From Pegoplata infirma (Eukaryota; Arthropoda; Insecta; Diptera; Anthomyiidae): a DNA stretch of 64,000 nt. The notes beneath the pieces are model-generated. The model was not told where the DNA came from and made no database searches. It saw only the letters and a program-made list of their open reading frames with translations. The position numbers were made by a program, and so were the translations under genes. Below, in pieces: positions 23,996 through 33,800 of this stretch; the stretch's first letter is position 1, and each line of letters starts with the position of its first letter. The stretch spans positions 201,400,581-201,464,580 of the forward strand of contig OY992537.1 of NCBI GenBank assembly GCA_963921195.1, given 5' to 3'.

Positions 23996-24548
23996 TACAG
24001 ACGTGATTTTAACAAGTGAGAGTGTCATATACGGCTGTGCCGACCATGTAAAAATAAAAAATTTCAGGGGCGTTTTTTTTTTGGGGGGGGGGGAGGTTTG
24101 GTGGGAGACGTTGGAGGACACCTTCCCCTTGCGATAGATGTTTACAAATGTATTTATTATGATTCTTGCAATTATTAATTCCAATTAATCATAATTAAAA
24201 TACATTTTTTATATCAACGTCCACAAAAGGGGGCGGGTCAAACTTTTTTTTTATCCGATGGGTCTACATGCAGGGTTTTGAGCTTCCTCTGACATAAAAT
24301 GTTGGATTTTCTTAACAAAAGTACTAAAAACCCTGCAAAAAATTCCGTTTTTCTGTGGTTGGTTTAGTTCTCCAAGGGGGAACTTTTTTCCCCTTGGTCC
24401 GATTTTGCCTATTTCCGAACTTATGACCATAAGATATATTCGTGCCAAACTTCGGAAGTCTAGCTCTATTATTTTGGATTGTATCGTGTCCTCTACAGAC
24501 GAACGGACGGACACCGCTAGAATGTCTTAGAGTCGATCACTGATCAAC
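23996..24548 (+). mobile_element. GGAGGGTATAAAAA-type element, 3'-truncated copy
   Basis: Starts TAACAAGTGAGAGTGTCATA with hairpin ACGGCTGTGCCG, contains the long G-run GGGGGGGGGGAGG, CACCTTCCCC, and GAACGGACGGACACCGCTAG, and stops shortly after TCGATCACTGATCAA. The GGAGGGTATAAAAA end is missing. Confidence 0.65.
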
Positions 24549-24954
24549 AAGGAGAGGACTTTCATGCAAATGCACGTTTTTCCCTTTGGTCATAGAACAG
24601 AATAAGCAAAATATCTTTGCGAATCAAAAAATTTGCCAAAGGGTGTCCAGTCGTTCCAGGACTCAAATTTGCCCATTCACTAAAATACAAGCTAACTTTC
24701 AAGAACATTTATCAATTATATTTGTTTCTACGCAATTCTGAATACGAAAAACGTGAAAGTATTAGTGATTTTGGTGGAAATACGAGTGTGTATTAGTGAA
24801 ATTTTGGAAAGCGAATGAATTTATCAAAGCAAACGATGGCAAATGTTCTACCGTGTTAGCTTATTTCCAGAGGGTTCATTTACTTTCCCGTGTGAAACGT
24901 CTTCTTAATAGTCTTTGGAATTTGCTTTAAATATCATCGATTCGTTAGTGCATA

Positions 24955-25125
24955 TTTTTGCATATTTTGCCTAAAATGCATATTTTGCTTAAAATGCATA
25001 TTTTGCTTAAAATGCATATTTTGCTTAAAATGCATATTTTGCTTAAAATGCATATTTTGCTTAAAATGCATATTTTGCTTAAAATGCATATTTTGCTTAA
25101 AATGCATATTTTTGCATTTTTTGCT
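24955..25125. repeat. 18-bp minisatellite ATGCATATTTTGCTTAAA
   Basis: About nine head-to-tail units of 18 bases. The open frame through it (repeating MHILLK) is a by-product of a unit length divisible by three. The lead-in GTTAGTGCATATTTTTGC is also the inverted subterminal sequence of the hAT-like element at 38942-40259, so the array grew from a copy of that element. Confidence 0.9.
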
Positions 25126-25602
25126 ATTATTTCGCTATAAATGCATATTTTTAGGTCATATTTTGTATAAATTTTAGTTTTTTATTTTTTAGTATTTTTA
25201 CAGGAATTTTTCTAGATGTCAAGAAAAATCAAGCTTTTTTTTCTAAATGTCAATCTTTTTACCATTCTCGATCTGGCAAGCCTACCTAGCCCCCATATAA
25301 AGGTCCTCTTTAGTTTTGGTTGAAATGACTCTAATAGCCGCATTATAATAGGTATCTTTTCGAAATTTGGCACGTAATCATGTTTTATCTACACAAATCA
25401 CCGTTCCGAATTTTAAAGAAATCGGACCAGTTCTTCTTGTAACCCCCATACAAACCATCTTTCCGATTTTCACATAAGTCTCTCAAATTTCATGAAAATA
25501 GAAAATATTTAATTAAAATTCTGTTTGTGTATGTTAAACGCGTACTTTAATAACCTTATCAAATCTGATTATCATCGGACCATTTTTGGACTAAGGCCCC
25601 AT

Positions 25603-27732
25603 CCCGAGTAAAAATTAACATATATAACAATATATAACTTGATGCAAATATAATAAATCATATATGATTATACATCGCGTGAGATATTTTCAAAATTTTT
25701 TAAATGCAGTCATATGTAGTTATAAATAATTGAATCATGATTCGGATTAAAAGGTGTACGGTTGATAAGTATCTATATATATAAAAATGGATGTGTGTAT
25801 GTATGTGGGTATGTATGTATGTATGTATGTTCCGTATGGACTCGAAAACGGCTGGACCGATCTTGATGAAATTTTCAGGGAATATTCAGAATAGCCCAGG
25901 GAGTAACACTGTGCGGTCAGATTTTTGATTTTTTGCGTGTGGGCGGAGGGGCGTGGCAAAATCTATTTTTTACATTGCACCACTAATGACATCTATATAT
26001 AAAAAACGGATGAACCGATTTGGATGAAATTTAAACCAAAGACAGTACTGATTGAGTACTAACTTTATGCCAAATTAGAGCGTGATCGGACAAGTGGGCG
26101 TAAAATGCCATGCTTTTTTGCCTGTGGGCGGAGGGGTGGTCAAAATCGAATTTTTACATTGCACCACTAATGACATCTATATATAAAAAAAATGGATAAA
26201 CCGATTTTAATGAAATTTAAACCAACGGTAGTACTAACCAAGTACTAACTATGTGCTAAATTAGAGCTTGATCGGACAAATGTTCGTAAAATGCCATGCC
26301 CCTTTGTATTAAATTGAATGCAATTTCTGCATGCTCCGCAATAACGCAAAAACTGTTGATTCGATTTTAATTAAATTTTCAGCACTGATTGTGTTTACCG
26401 AGTGTTGAACTATAGGCCATATTATACTACGATTGGAAAAAGGGGCCGTAAAATGCCACCCCCTTTATACTATACTGGACGTTGTCTGCCTGTTTCGCAA
26501 TCACGCAAAAACAGCTAAACCGATTCTCTTGCCATTTTTACTACATACAGTGCTAACCAAGTGCATATGTAGGCAATATAAGATCGTTATTGGAAAAAGG
26601 GATCAAAATTGCAACGCCCTTTGTACTATACTGACCAAGATTGAACAAAGAGGCGAAAATTGCCACGCCCCTTTGTTTTATACTGAACGTTATATCTGCC
26701 TGTTTTGAAATCACGTAAAAACGGATAAGCCGAATCTGTCACTACTGATAAAACTAATCGAGCGGGAACTGTAGGTCATATGTAGAGCTGGATTCCGCAA
26801 AAGGGTATAAAATGTCACTCCCGTTTTTCATCAATAAAAAGTTATTTCCTCCTCTTTCGCAATCACACAACAACGGCAAAACTGATGTCAATGAAATTTG
26901 CAGCACAGATAGTACTAATCGAGGATGCAGCATTGAACTTTAAACTATCACGATTCGATAAAAATGCGACAAATGACACGCCCCTTTGTACTATACTTAA
27001 CGTTATGTCTGTCTGTTTTGAAATCACGCAAAAACCGCTGAACCGATTTTGTTAAGATTTCTCTATAGACTGTGCTAACCGAGGGTGGAATCAAAGGTTA
27101 CTATCTGGACCTAGACCCGTGCTTTAATTTTGTCCGACACTATATATAAATTAAGATGCAATATAAAACAGTGTTTTTCTTAGGGCCAGCAACGCGGACC
27201 GGGTATAGCTAGTAATTATATAAAATTATATGAGGGTCAACACAAAATTTGTTTTTCTGTATAATTTAATATAAAATTATATATATCCTATTCTGTTCCA
27301 TATATAACACTATATGTTTCCATTTAACCAACAATTCTCTTTTTAAGGCAAAGTATAAGAAACTTTTTAAAATGTTCCTAAACATTTCCTTGTTAGGGTT
27401 ATGTATATCACCTATCTGGTTCGAAGCGTACCCGAACATTTTTTTGTTTAAGAAAATTATATGTTTGGTGAATGTATCGTTGACCTGTGGTGTAACTCAA
27501 CCCAAACCAAAAAGCACCAGGATTTTACATGTTTTTATGCAATTAGATCTAATTAGATCCACTAATATATGGCAATGTCTGGTCAAAACTCGGATGAAAT
27601 CAAATCATATTTTATACAAGTTGATCTTTTTTAATGCAAAAACATCCACCATTATTCGGATCAAATTACGTATAAATATATATTGTGTTACATATCATTA
27701 TATATTGTATCATATAAAAATTTTTACTCGGG
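25603..27732. mobile_element. Inverted-repeat element CCCGAGTAAAAATT, split by a Helitron-like insertion
   Basis: CCCGAGTAAAAATT at 25603 and its inverse AATTTTTACTCGGG ending at 27732, with AT directly outside each end. TATATAACAATATATAA-like words repeat within both halves. Removing the nested element leaves about 690 bp. The 129-codon open frame at 27372-27761 crosses the right end and shows no known protein. Confidence 0.65.
25772..27212 (+). mobile_element. Helitron-like element with internal degenerate tandem repeats
   Basis: Begins TCTATATATATAAAAATGG after an A and ends GGGTATAGCTAG before a T, matching Helitron rules (5' TC, 3' CTRR, insertion between A and T). The near-terminal GCGGACCGGG could form only a weak hairpin. 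The interior repeats a unit of about 130-150 bp: GGCGTAAAATGCCAYGCCCC, TTTGTACTATACTGA, ACCGATTTTGATGAAATTT. No Rep/helicase is present, so it is non-autonomous. Confidence 0.55.
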
Positions 27733-28000
27733 ATGTGAGATTTCGCCCGATATTCAGTTAAAGCGGTTTATTGTCAACAAAAAGAAGCCTATTTCACTCA
27801 AATTTGATTTGTAAATGTTTTTTACACTTAATAAAGATTTGACAAAATATAGATCTAATCAGTTCATGTTTGAACTTGGGACCCATTTTCCGGGAAACTC
27901 TGGTGTAGGTTATTATATGGTCGGTCTTGACCGACTATAATTTTCTTACTTGTTTTAAGATTTTTTTATGATATATTTTTTTTTAAAGCAATTGTTAAAT

Positions 28001-28801
28001 TTTTATACCCTCCACACTAGAGATAGAGGGTATATATAAGTTTGTCATTCCGTTTGTAACACCTCGAAATATTGGTCTAAGACCCCATAAATTATACATA
28101 TTCATGATCCTCGATCGATTCTAAGACGATCTAGCGATGTCCGTCCGTCAGTCTGTCTGTTTGTTGAAAACATGCTAACTTTTGAAAGACCTTACGAAGG
28201 CTCCTGAAGTTTGGCGTATATATTGGAAATTTACCTGGTCAGGTTGGTATTGCAATCCAGCTAAATCGGTCCAGTGGTTTAAAAGTTATGAGCAAAAGAC
28301 TGAATTTCGGCAAGTGTTTTTCTTGAATTTACGAGATAAAAAACGCGCTAACTTTCGAAAGGCAATTCTGAGGATGCTGAAGCTTGGCATATATATTTCT
28401 CGTTCCACTGGCCTGGTTCATATTGAAGTTCAGCCAAATCGGTCCAGTGGGTCAAAAGTTATTAGCAACACCGTAAATTTTAGATTCGCTTCACTTTAAA
28501 TTCATGCGCTGAAAAAACCGAGCCGTAAAAAAAACAAGCTTTAAAAACATTGAAAAGCCACAAAATAACTTTAAAAAGTATTTTTGCCACTCAAAATTAT
28601 TTTTGCACTAAAAAAAAATTTACACTCGAAAAAAATTTTACACTCAAAAAAAAAATTAGTAATTTTTCTTTTTTTTACAAAAACGACAAAAAAAAGTTTT
28701 TTACTCAAAATAAAATATTTATAATCAAAAATTCTTTAAAAAGGGCATTGTGGAGGGTATTCATAGATTCGGCCAAGTCGAATTTAACTTTTCTACTTGT
28801 T
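28001..28801 (-). mobile_element. GGAGGGTATAAAAA-type element, copy 2, intact ends
   Basis: Inverse of the copy at 1296-2135: starts TTTTATACCCTCCACACTAG and ends GGCCAAGTCGAATTTAACTT then TTCTACTTGT. The GATCTAGCGATGTCCGTCCG block is at 28126-28145. The plus strand carries a 105-codon open frame (28182-28499) parallel to the one in copy 1. Confidence 0.75.
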
Positions 28802-28811
28802 TCTTTATGTA

Positions 28812-29171
28812 TAGAGTTGCCAGACGTCCCGAACCAAGGATTGTCCCGCTTTTTGACAACGTTTCCCGCGTCCAGCGCGGGTTCTCCAAATTCCCGCTTT
28901 TTTAAGAGTAAGAAAATTAGAAGTAGAAATTTACTGGTCTCGCCACTAAGCAGAATAATCTGCTGGTTTATTAAAAATTTTAATTGATGTAAAACTGCAT
29001 ATGAGTTTCCATAGCACCAACAAGTCAAGAATGCTCAAAAAAAACTCTTCTAAATTTTCTATCTGCATGTAAATGCATAATTTTGTCCCGCCAAAATTTT
29101 TAAAATCCCGCCACATTAGTATTTTTGTTGTGTTTGTCCCGCTTTTTTGAAAAAAATATATGGCAACCCTA
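28812..29171. mobile_element. 360-bp hAT-like MITE with exact 8-bp TSD
   Basis: Ends TAGAGTTGCCA and TGGCAACCCTA with one mismatch; TTTATGTA is duplicated at 28804-28811 and 29172-29179. Internal TCCCGC words recur at both sides (GTCCCGCTTTTT). Related to the element at 54567-55337, which has TAGACTTGCCA ends and TCCCG words. No coding capacity. Confidence 0.88.
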
Positions 29172-29179
29172 TTTATGTA

Positions 29180-30400
29180 CTCTATTTTTATTTTCAAAAT
29201 CTGGTCGCTTTAAATTCTGTCATGTTTGTTTTATTCTGTTACTCTGTTTTCTCTCTTTCTATGCCAATGATTGAATACTTTTAAAGTTCTGTGTGTTACT
29301 GATGTTCAAATAATAATTTTGTTTTTATTGTTTTACTGTTGTTATTGTTATTAACGAAGAGGAAGAATTTACTGAAATTAAGCATGACAACAAAATACAA
29401 CTTTTAAAAATTTTGTTTAAAACATTTCAAGCATTTTTATAAAAAAAGGTGCTAAAAATAAACACACATTTAAATGAATGAAATTTTTAACCCTTCTGTA
29501 AATTACATTTCACAAATAACCTCTAAACACGTGTAGGAGGTGTCTTTAAACTTTTTGGTATTTTTTTTACGGGCAAATTATGCTAATTTTAAAGAGAAGT
29601 TCTTTGAATTATTTTTCTACTATTTTGACATTTATTTAAAAGTAAAGGTCATTGCCGAAATAAAAAGAATGTGTAAAAAATATAAATTTACATATTTGAC
29701 TTTTCTTTTATACTCTTTTAAAGGGATAAATTATCATAAAATTGTGTGAGTATTTCACACACTTTGTAATTTTGAAGCAAAAAAGTGTGTGCAGTTGTCA
29801 AATACGCAAACAAAGAACTGTCATCTGTCAAATAAAAAAATCAAACCATCATTGAATGTATTATATTTTTTAAATTTCCTTTTTTATGTAGTGAAGACTT
29901 GTTTAAAGAAATCTGTCACTTTTGAAATGAATAATGACATGTTAATGGCATTTTAGTTGATTTTTTTTTAGTTTTTTTGATGTTTAAAATCATAATTTTT
30001 CTTGGTTGTTTTTTAAACTAATTAGGTTTTTCTTAAGAAAATTTTGTATTAATTCCCAAGAATCACTTTTCCTGCCTTAAGAAAATTCAAAGGCAAATTT
30101 GACATATTTTGTGAAGACGCCTACAAGAAAATTTTTTCGATGTAGTATTATTTTTCCCTTGTCAATAATACGACGGCAGATCAATAATTCCGTGACTTTT
30201 TCGAATGAAACACAGTTTTTTTTGCAAAAAAAAAATATTTTTCAACATAATCTTCTTTTAGCTCAATACACTTACGAGCGCGGTTCCAAAACTAGCCGAC
30301 CTGACGTATAAATGGTAGCAGTAGTTTGAAAAAAAAAAAAAAAACATTTTGGTGAAAAGTGCAAACCTTGATTAATATTTTTATTTGAGCCATCAGAAGT
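29180..30400. other. AT-rich DNA without recognised features
   Basis: No repeat or conserved frame up to about 30200. The 30210-30310 part (CAACATAATCTTCTTTTAGC, ACACTTACGAGCGCGG) resembles mariner-flanking sequence but I cannot place a terminal repeat. Confidence 0.35.
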
Positions 30401-30425
30401 AAACGATCTCAGTGAATTTGTAAAC

Positions 30426-31190
30426 ATGGAAAAAATTGGTCATCGTTCTGTAATTCAATATTTCCATTTGAAGGGTATCAGTTGAACCAATATTAATCAA
30501 GAGTTAGATTATACTCAGGAGAAGTCTGCTCCTTCGGTTACGATTGTAAAATATTGGATAGTAGAGTTTAAACGAGGCCGTACGAGCTGCCAAGACGAGA
30601 ACTGTACACCCAAAAAAAAAACGTGGGTATTCAATACTAAAAATTTAACTAATTTTAGTCCAAAAGGACCTAGTGCAGAAATTGGTAACCAATACTAAAA
30701 TTTTTAACTAATATTAGTCAAATCCAGTAAAAATTACTAATGTTAGTACTTTGAAGATACTAAAATTAGTAACGAATTAGTAGATTTTGGTACAATATCA
30801 CTTACTAAACCCTTTACTGTAGAATTATTTTGAGTGTAGTGGTTAACCACTTGAGGTGTCCACGCCAGACACGATTAAGAAAATCGAAATGGTATTGGAT
30901 AATCGTCGGCTGAAGGTGCGTGAACTGGCTGAAATAATAGGCATTTCAAAAAGTGCTTTACATCATATATTGACCGAAGATTTGAATATAAGAAAGCTCT
31001 GCGCAAGATAGGTGCCGCGTTTGCTTACAATAGAGCAAAAACAGCTTCGTGAAGATGTCCAGAATGATGACCAAAAGTTTTCATCACGCACCATATTCAA
31101 TGGATTTAGCTCCCTCGGACTATTTTCCATTTCCAAGCTTGAAAAAAAAAATGGCTCAGTGGTAAACGATTTGCCAAACGTGAAGAGGTG
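30426..31190 (+). pseudogene. Mariner transposase remnant
   Basis: Pieces translate to MEKIGHRSVIQYFHLKG, SAPSVTIVKYWIVEFKRGRT, then after a 230-bp insertion NRRLKVRELAEIIGISKSAL and RKLCAR.VPRLLTIEQKQL, and after a deletion YSMDLAPSDYFPF, the region around the last catalytic aspartate of mariner's DD34D triad. Stops interrupt it after KGIS and in KLCAR, and the middle of the catalytic domain is deleted. It is dead. The downstream end runs directly into a LINE-A fragment. Confidence 0.85.
30607..30836. mobile_element. 230-bp CACCCAAAA MITE, copy 1 (inside mariner)
   Basis: Starts CACCCAAAAAAAA, ends TTATTTTGAGTG, with TA on both outer sides (30605-30606, 30837-30838). It cleanly splits the mariner reading. 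Two further copies: 59612-60631 and 60996-61224. Internal words AATACTAAAAATTTAACTAA recur in all. Confidence 0.85.
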
Positions 31191-31317
31191 GAAGTTGTAT
31201 TCCATCTTCGGTCGGATATAGATGGTGTATATAGTCAGGTGATCAGAAGAGGTAAAGTTCTTATACTGGTTTAAAAAACCGAGAATGCTTCTTTCGACAC
31301 TTGAAAAACTTGCTTAT
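31190..31317 (-). mobile_element. LINE-A fragment, minus strand
   Basis: GGAAGTTGTATTCCATCTTC to CACTTGAAAAACTTGC matches 31833-31960 of the next copy. It abuts that copy's poly-T. Confidence 0.7.
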
Positions 31318-32733
31318 TTTTTTTTTTTTTTTTTTTTTACGTTGAACCAACACTCAGGGGATGCCCCTACTAATGCAATGCATTGTGTTGATATCAGGAA
31401 AATAGATTGTGAGGAGGAGGAAAGAGGGAGTAGTGTTTGTGGATATTTGACTTGAATTTATCTACATTAAAAGAAGCTGGGAAAACCTCCGCTGGAAGAT
31501 TATTCCACATACGGCTAGTACGACTGATAAACGAACCTTCTCTGTAATGCGATGTGCGATCAACTGGACGATCGACAACAAATGGATGTGATCTACTAGA
31601 CAACCGAGTGTTACGAATAAAAACTCGGGCTCTAGGGATAAGCTCACTTATCTCAGCGGAACACTTTCCATGGTAATATCGATAGAACAGAGTCACACAA
31701 CCCACATTCCGACGATGCTCCAGTGAGTCAATAGAGTTGGATACCCTATTGTTATTGATAAGCATCAACGCCCTCCTTTGCACACGGTCCAAAAGCTCCA
31801 AAATAGACTTTGAAGCCCCTGCCCATATATGGGAGTTGTATTCCATCTTCGGTCGGATGTAGGTGGTATAAATAGTTAAGAGATCGGATGAGGTGAAGTA
31901 CTTCTTACACCGGTTTAAAAAACCGAGACACTTGAATGCTTCTTTCGACACTTGAAATACGTGTTTATTCCAACGGACATCGCACTGAATTTTCATGCCC
32001 AGAACATCAAGAGTGTCCGATTCCTCGATACCTATACCACCCATTTGTACAGATGACGCTGGTGATTCCACATTTCTGTGGGTCAACATACAACATTGGG
32101 TCTTGCGTGCATTAAACTTGACCCTATTCGCAAGACCCCACTCAGAGATTGTCAAAAGGTCCTGATTAAGTGTGTCATTCATAATCCGCCTTTTCTCCTC
32201 AACCTGAACAAGGCTTGGCCTACGATCGAAGGAAAATGAATGACAAATGTTGCTGTCATCTGCAAAAGAGTAGATAGGATTTGAAGTTTGACTTAGAAGG
32301 TCGTTAAGAAAAATAAGAAAAAGGGTAGGAGAAAGAACAGAACCTTGCGGTACCCCTGATTGGAGCTGAAATTCATCCGATGAGAAACCATCTATAACAA
32401 CACGTATAGACCGGTTCCTGAGAAAACTCGAAATAAATCGAGAGAAGTCGTTACCGACACCGAAGGCATTAAGCTTAGATATGAGTGCACCGTGCCACAC
32501 ACAATCAAATGCCTTGGAAATATCCAGAGCAACCACCTTACTCTCACCAAAACGGTGGATCGAACGACTCCAACGTTCCGAAAGGAACGCCATCAGATCC
32601 CCAGTAGAACGAGTTCTACGAAAACCATACTGTCGATCGTTTAAAAGTAAGTTAGCCTCAAGATACCTAACAAGATGGCAATTTACCATGCTCTCCATCA
32701 CCTTTGAGAGCGCTGAACATATTGCGATTGGGT
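31317..32733 (-). mobile_element. LINE-A, best copy, 5'-truncated, with poly-A tail
   Basis: The minus-strand 3' end is CATCCCCTGAGTGTTGG, AACGT and a 22-base A-run (poly-T 31317-31338). It carries the long RT frame described separately. The 5' break is at about 32733, where a second LINE-A copy begins. Confidence 0.85.
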
Positions 32734-32788
32734 CTTTTCGCAAGACCTCGTTTACAGATGGACAGCAGGACTTGATTATGTGTGTCAT
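31394..32788 (-). CDS. LINE-A reverse transcriptase, partial (464 codons)
   Basis: Reverse transcriptase of a non-LTR retrotransposon. Motif order: GFRRTRSTGDLMAFLSERW, palm motif A VALDISKAFDCVWH, LNAFGV..SSFLRNRSIRV, SGVPQGSVLSPTLFLIFLND, catalytic YSFADDSN (motif C), then thumb and C-terminus with LGFLNRCKKYFT, YIRPKMEYNSHIWAG, and RTSRMWNNLPAEVFP near the end. No RNase H. The first 20 or so residues come from the junction with the neighbouring LINE copy and are not native; the endonuclease and RT start are absent. All core RT motifs are intact without stops, so it inserted fairly recently. Clade (CR1-, jockey-like or other) not settled by eye. Confidence 0.88.
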   Translation of the reverse strand: MTHIIKSCCPSVNEVLRKDPIAICSALSKVMESMVNCHLVRYLEANLLLNDRQYGFRRTRSTGDLMAFLSERWSRSIHRFGESKVVALDISKAFDCVWHGALISKLNAFGVGNDFSRFISSFLRNRSIRVVIDGFSSDEFQLQSGVPQGSVLSPTLFLIFLNDLLSQTSNPIYSFADDSNICHSFSFDRRPSLVQVEEKRRIMNDTLNQDLLTISEWGLANRVKFNARKTQCCMLTHRNVESPASSVQMGGIGIEESDTLDVLGMKIQCDVRWNKHVFQVSKEAFKCLGFLNRCKKYFTSSDLLTIYTTYIRPKMEYNSHIWAGASKSILELLDRVQRRALMLINNNRVSNSIDSLEHRRNVGCVTLFYRYYHGKCSAEISELIPRARVFIRNTRLSSRSHPFVVDRPVDRTSHYREGSFISRTSRMWNNLPAEVFPASFNVDKFKSNIHKHYSLFPPPHNLFS

Positions 32789-33610
32789 TCATAATCTGCC
32801 TTTAGTCTTCAACTTCAACAAGGTTTGGCCTACGATTAAATGAAAATGAATGAAGGATTTGAAGTTTGCACAGAGAAAAATAAATTTGTAACTGAATTTT
32901 TCAGTTGTATCAACTCAAAATTCGGTTGATGCTACTAAATTTGCCTGTTGGAAACGAATTTTGTAGTTGTTTTAATTAAAATACAGTTGTATCAACCAAA
33001 TTCAGTTGTAACTACCGATATTCAGTTAATACAACCCTAATATAAATGCAACAACTGAGTTTTTGTTGCAACAACTGAATTTTAGTTGGAAATTAGCAAA
33101 TTTGTTTTCTGTGTGTGACTAAGAAGGCCGTTAAGAAAAGTATGAAAAGTGTAGAAAAGAGAACAGAACCTTGCGGTACCCCTGACTGAAGCTGAAACTC
33201 GTTTGATGAGAAACCATCTATAACAACAGGTATAGAGATATCTCTGCAGAAGCTCGAAATAAATCCAGAAGTCATTACCGACACCAAAGGCATTAACACA
33301 CAATCAAACGCCTTGGAAACAACCAGAGAAACTTCTTTCTCTTTCTCTTCATCTCCTTCTTTCTCTTCTTCATCATCTTCTTCTTCAAAATGATGAATCG
33401 ATCGACTCCAACGTTCCGAAAGAAACACTAACAGGTCTGCTGTAGAACGAGTTCTGCGAAAACCATCCTCCAGATCGTTAAAAATTAAGTTGGCCTCCAG
33501 ATACTTCGCAAGATAGCAATTGACCATGCTCTCCCTCACCTTCGAGAGCGCAAAACATTTTGCGATTGGGCAGTAATTGTCAGGGTTGGTAGCCGCACCG
33601 TTTTTGTGCC
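32734..33610 (-). mobile_element. Second LINE-A copy, with RT start and in-frame acidic insert
   Basis: Minus strand, head-to-tail with the first copy. At its upstream end it has HKNGAATNPDNYCPIA, the RT N-terminal motif missing from the first copy, then LSERWSRSIHHF. A run of Glu/Asp/Lys codons (33330-33390) then replaces the few residues before VSLVVSKAFDCV. It continues to RFCSLFYTF and, past a MITE, to the FNRRPNLVEV-like region near 32800. Frameshifted. Confidence 0.75.
32869..33115. mobile_element. 247-bp MITE, CACAGAGAAAAA ends, in LINE-A
   Basis: Ends CACAGAGAAAAATAAATTTG and CAAATTTGTTTTCTGTGTG are inverted apart from two gaps. It splits LINE-A between GAAGTTTG and ACTAAGAAGG, with TG repeated outside. 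Internal CAACTGAATTTT and TTCAGTTGTATCAAC words recur several times in both orientations. Confidence 0.75.
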
Positions 33611-33689
33611 ATTTCAACCTCCTTTCACATACCATTTTTACGTTTCCTCGACCCCCGAGAAAAGTACCTCTAAATTTGTTTTTCAAATT

Positions 33690-33800
33690 TGTATATCCTC
33701 CCACCACAGTATGGGGGTATACTCACTTTGTTATTCCGTGTGTAATGCATAGAAATATCGGCCAAGAACCCCATAAAGTATGTTGATTCATGATCGCTTC
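33690..33800 (-). mobile_element. GGAGGGTATAAAAA-type element, 3' end only
   Basis: ATACTCACTTTGTTATTCCG, AAGAACCCCATAAAGTA and TTCATGATCG are the inverse of the terminal 100 bases of the copies at 51250-51380 and 55340-55405. Wedged between LINE-A and LINE-B. Confidence 0.6.

Larger units (their letters stand above)
25250..27957 (-). mobile_element. 'GGTCAAGACC' element family, minus-strand copy hosting the two above
   Basis: On the minus strand it starts at about 27957 with ACAAGTAAGAAAATTATAGT, hairpin TCGGTCAAGACCGA, then CCTACACCAGAGTTTCCCGG. It is interrupted by the 25603-27732 element and resumes in 25250-25600 with ATCGGACCAGTTC-type text. The same family is seen at 59229-61272. Confidence 0.55.

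Noticed and set aside
24958..25125. CRISPR-like regular array
   Set aside because: Units are contiguous with no unique spacers, and the genome is clearly a fly.
24958..25140. Open frame coding repeated MHILLK
   Set aside because: By-product of an 18-bp minisatellite.
27372..27761. 129-codon frame MFLNISLLGLCISPIWF..
   Set aside because: It crosses the end of an inverted-repeat element and has no recognisable domain.
28550..28987. 145-codon frame
   Set aside because: Spans the end of one repeat and the start of a hAT-like MITE; lysine/phenylalanine-rich translation of AT-rich DNA.
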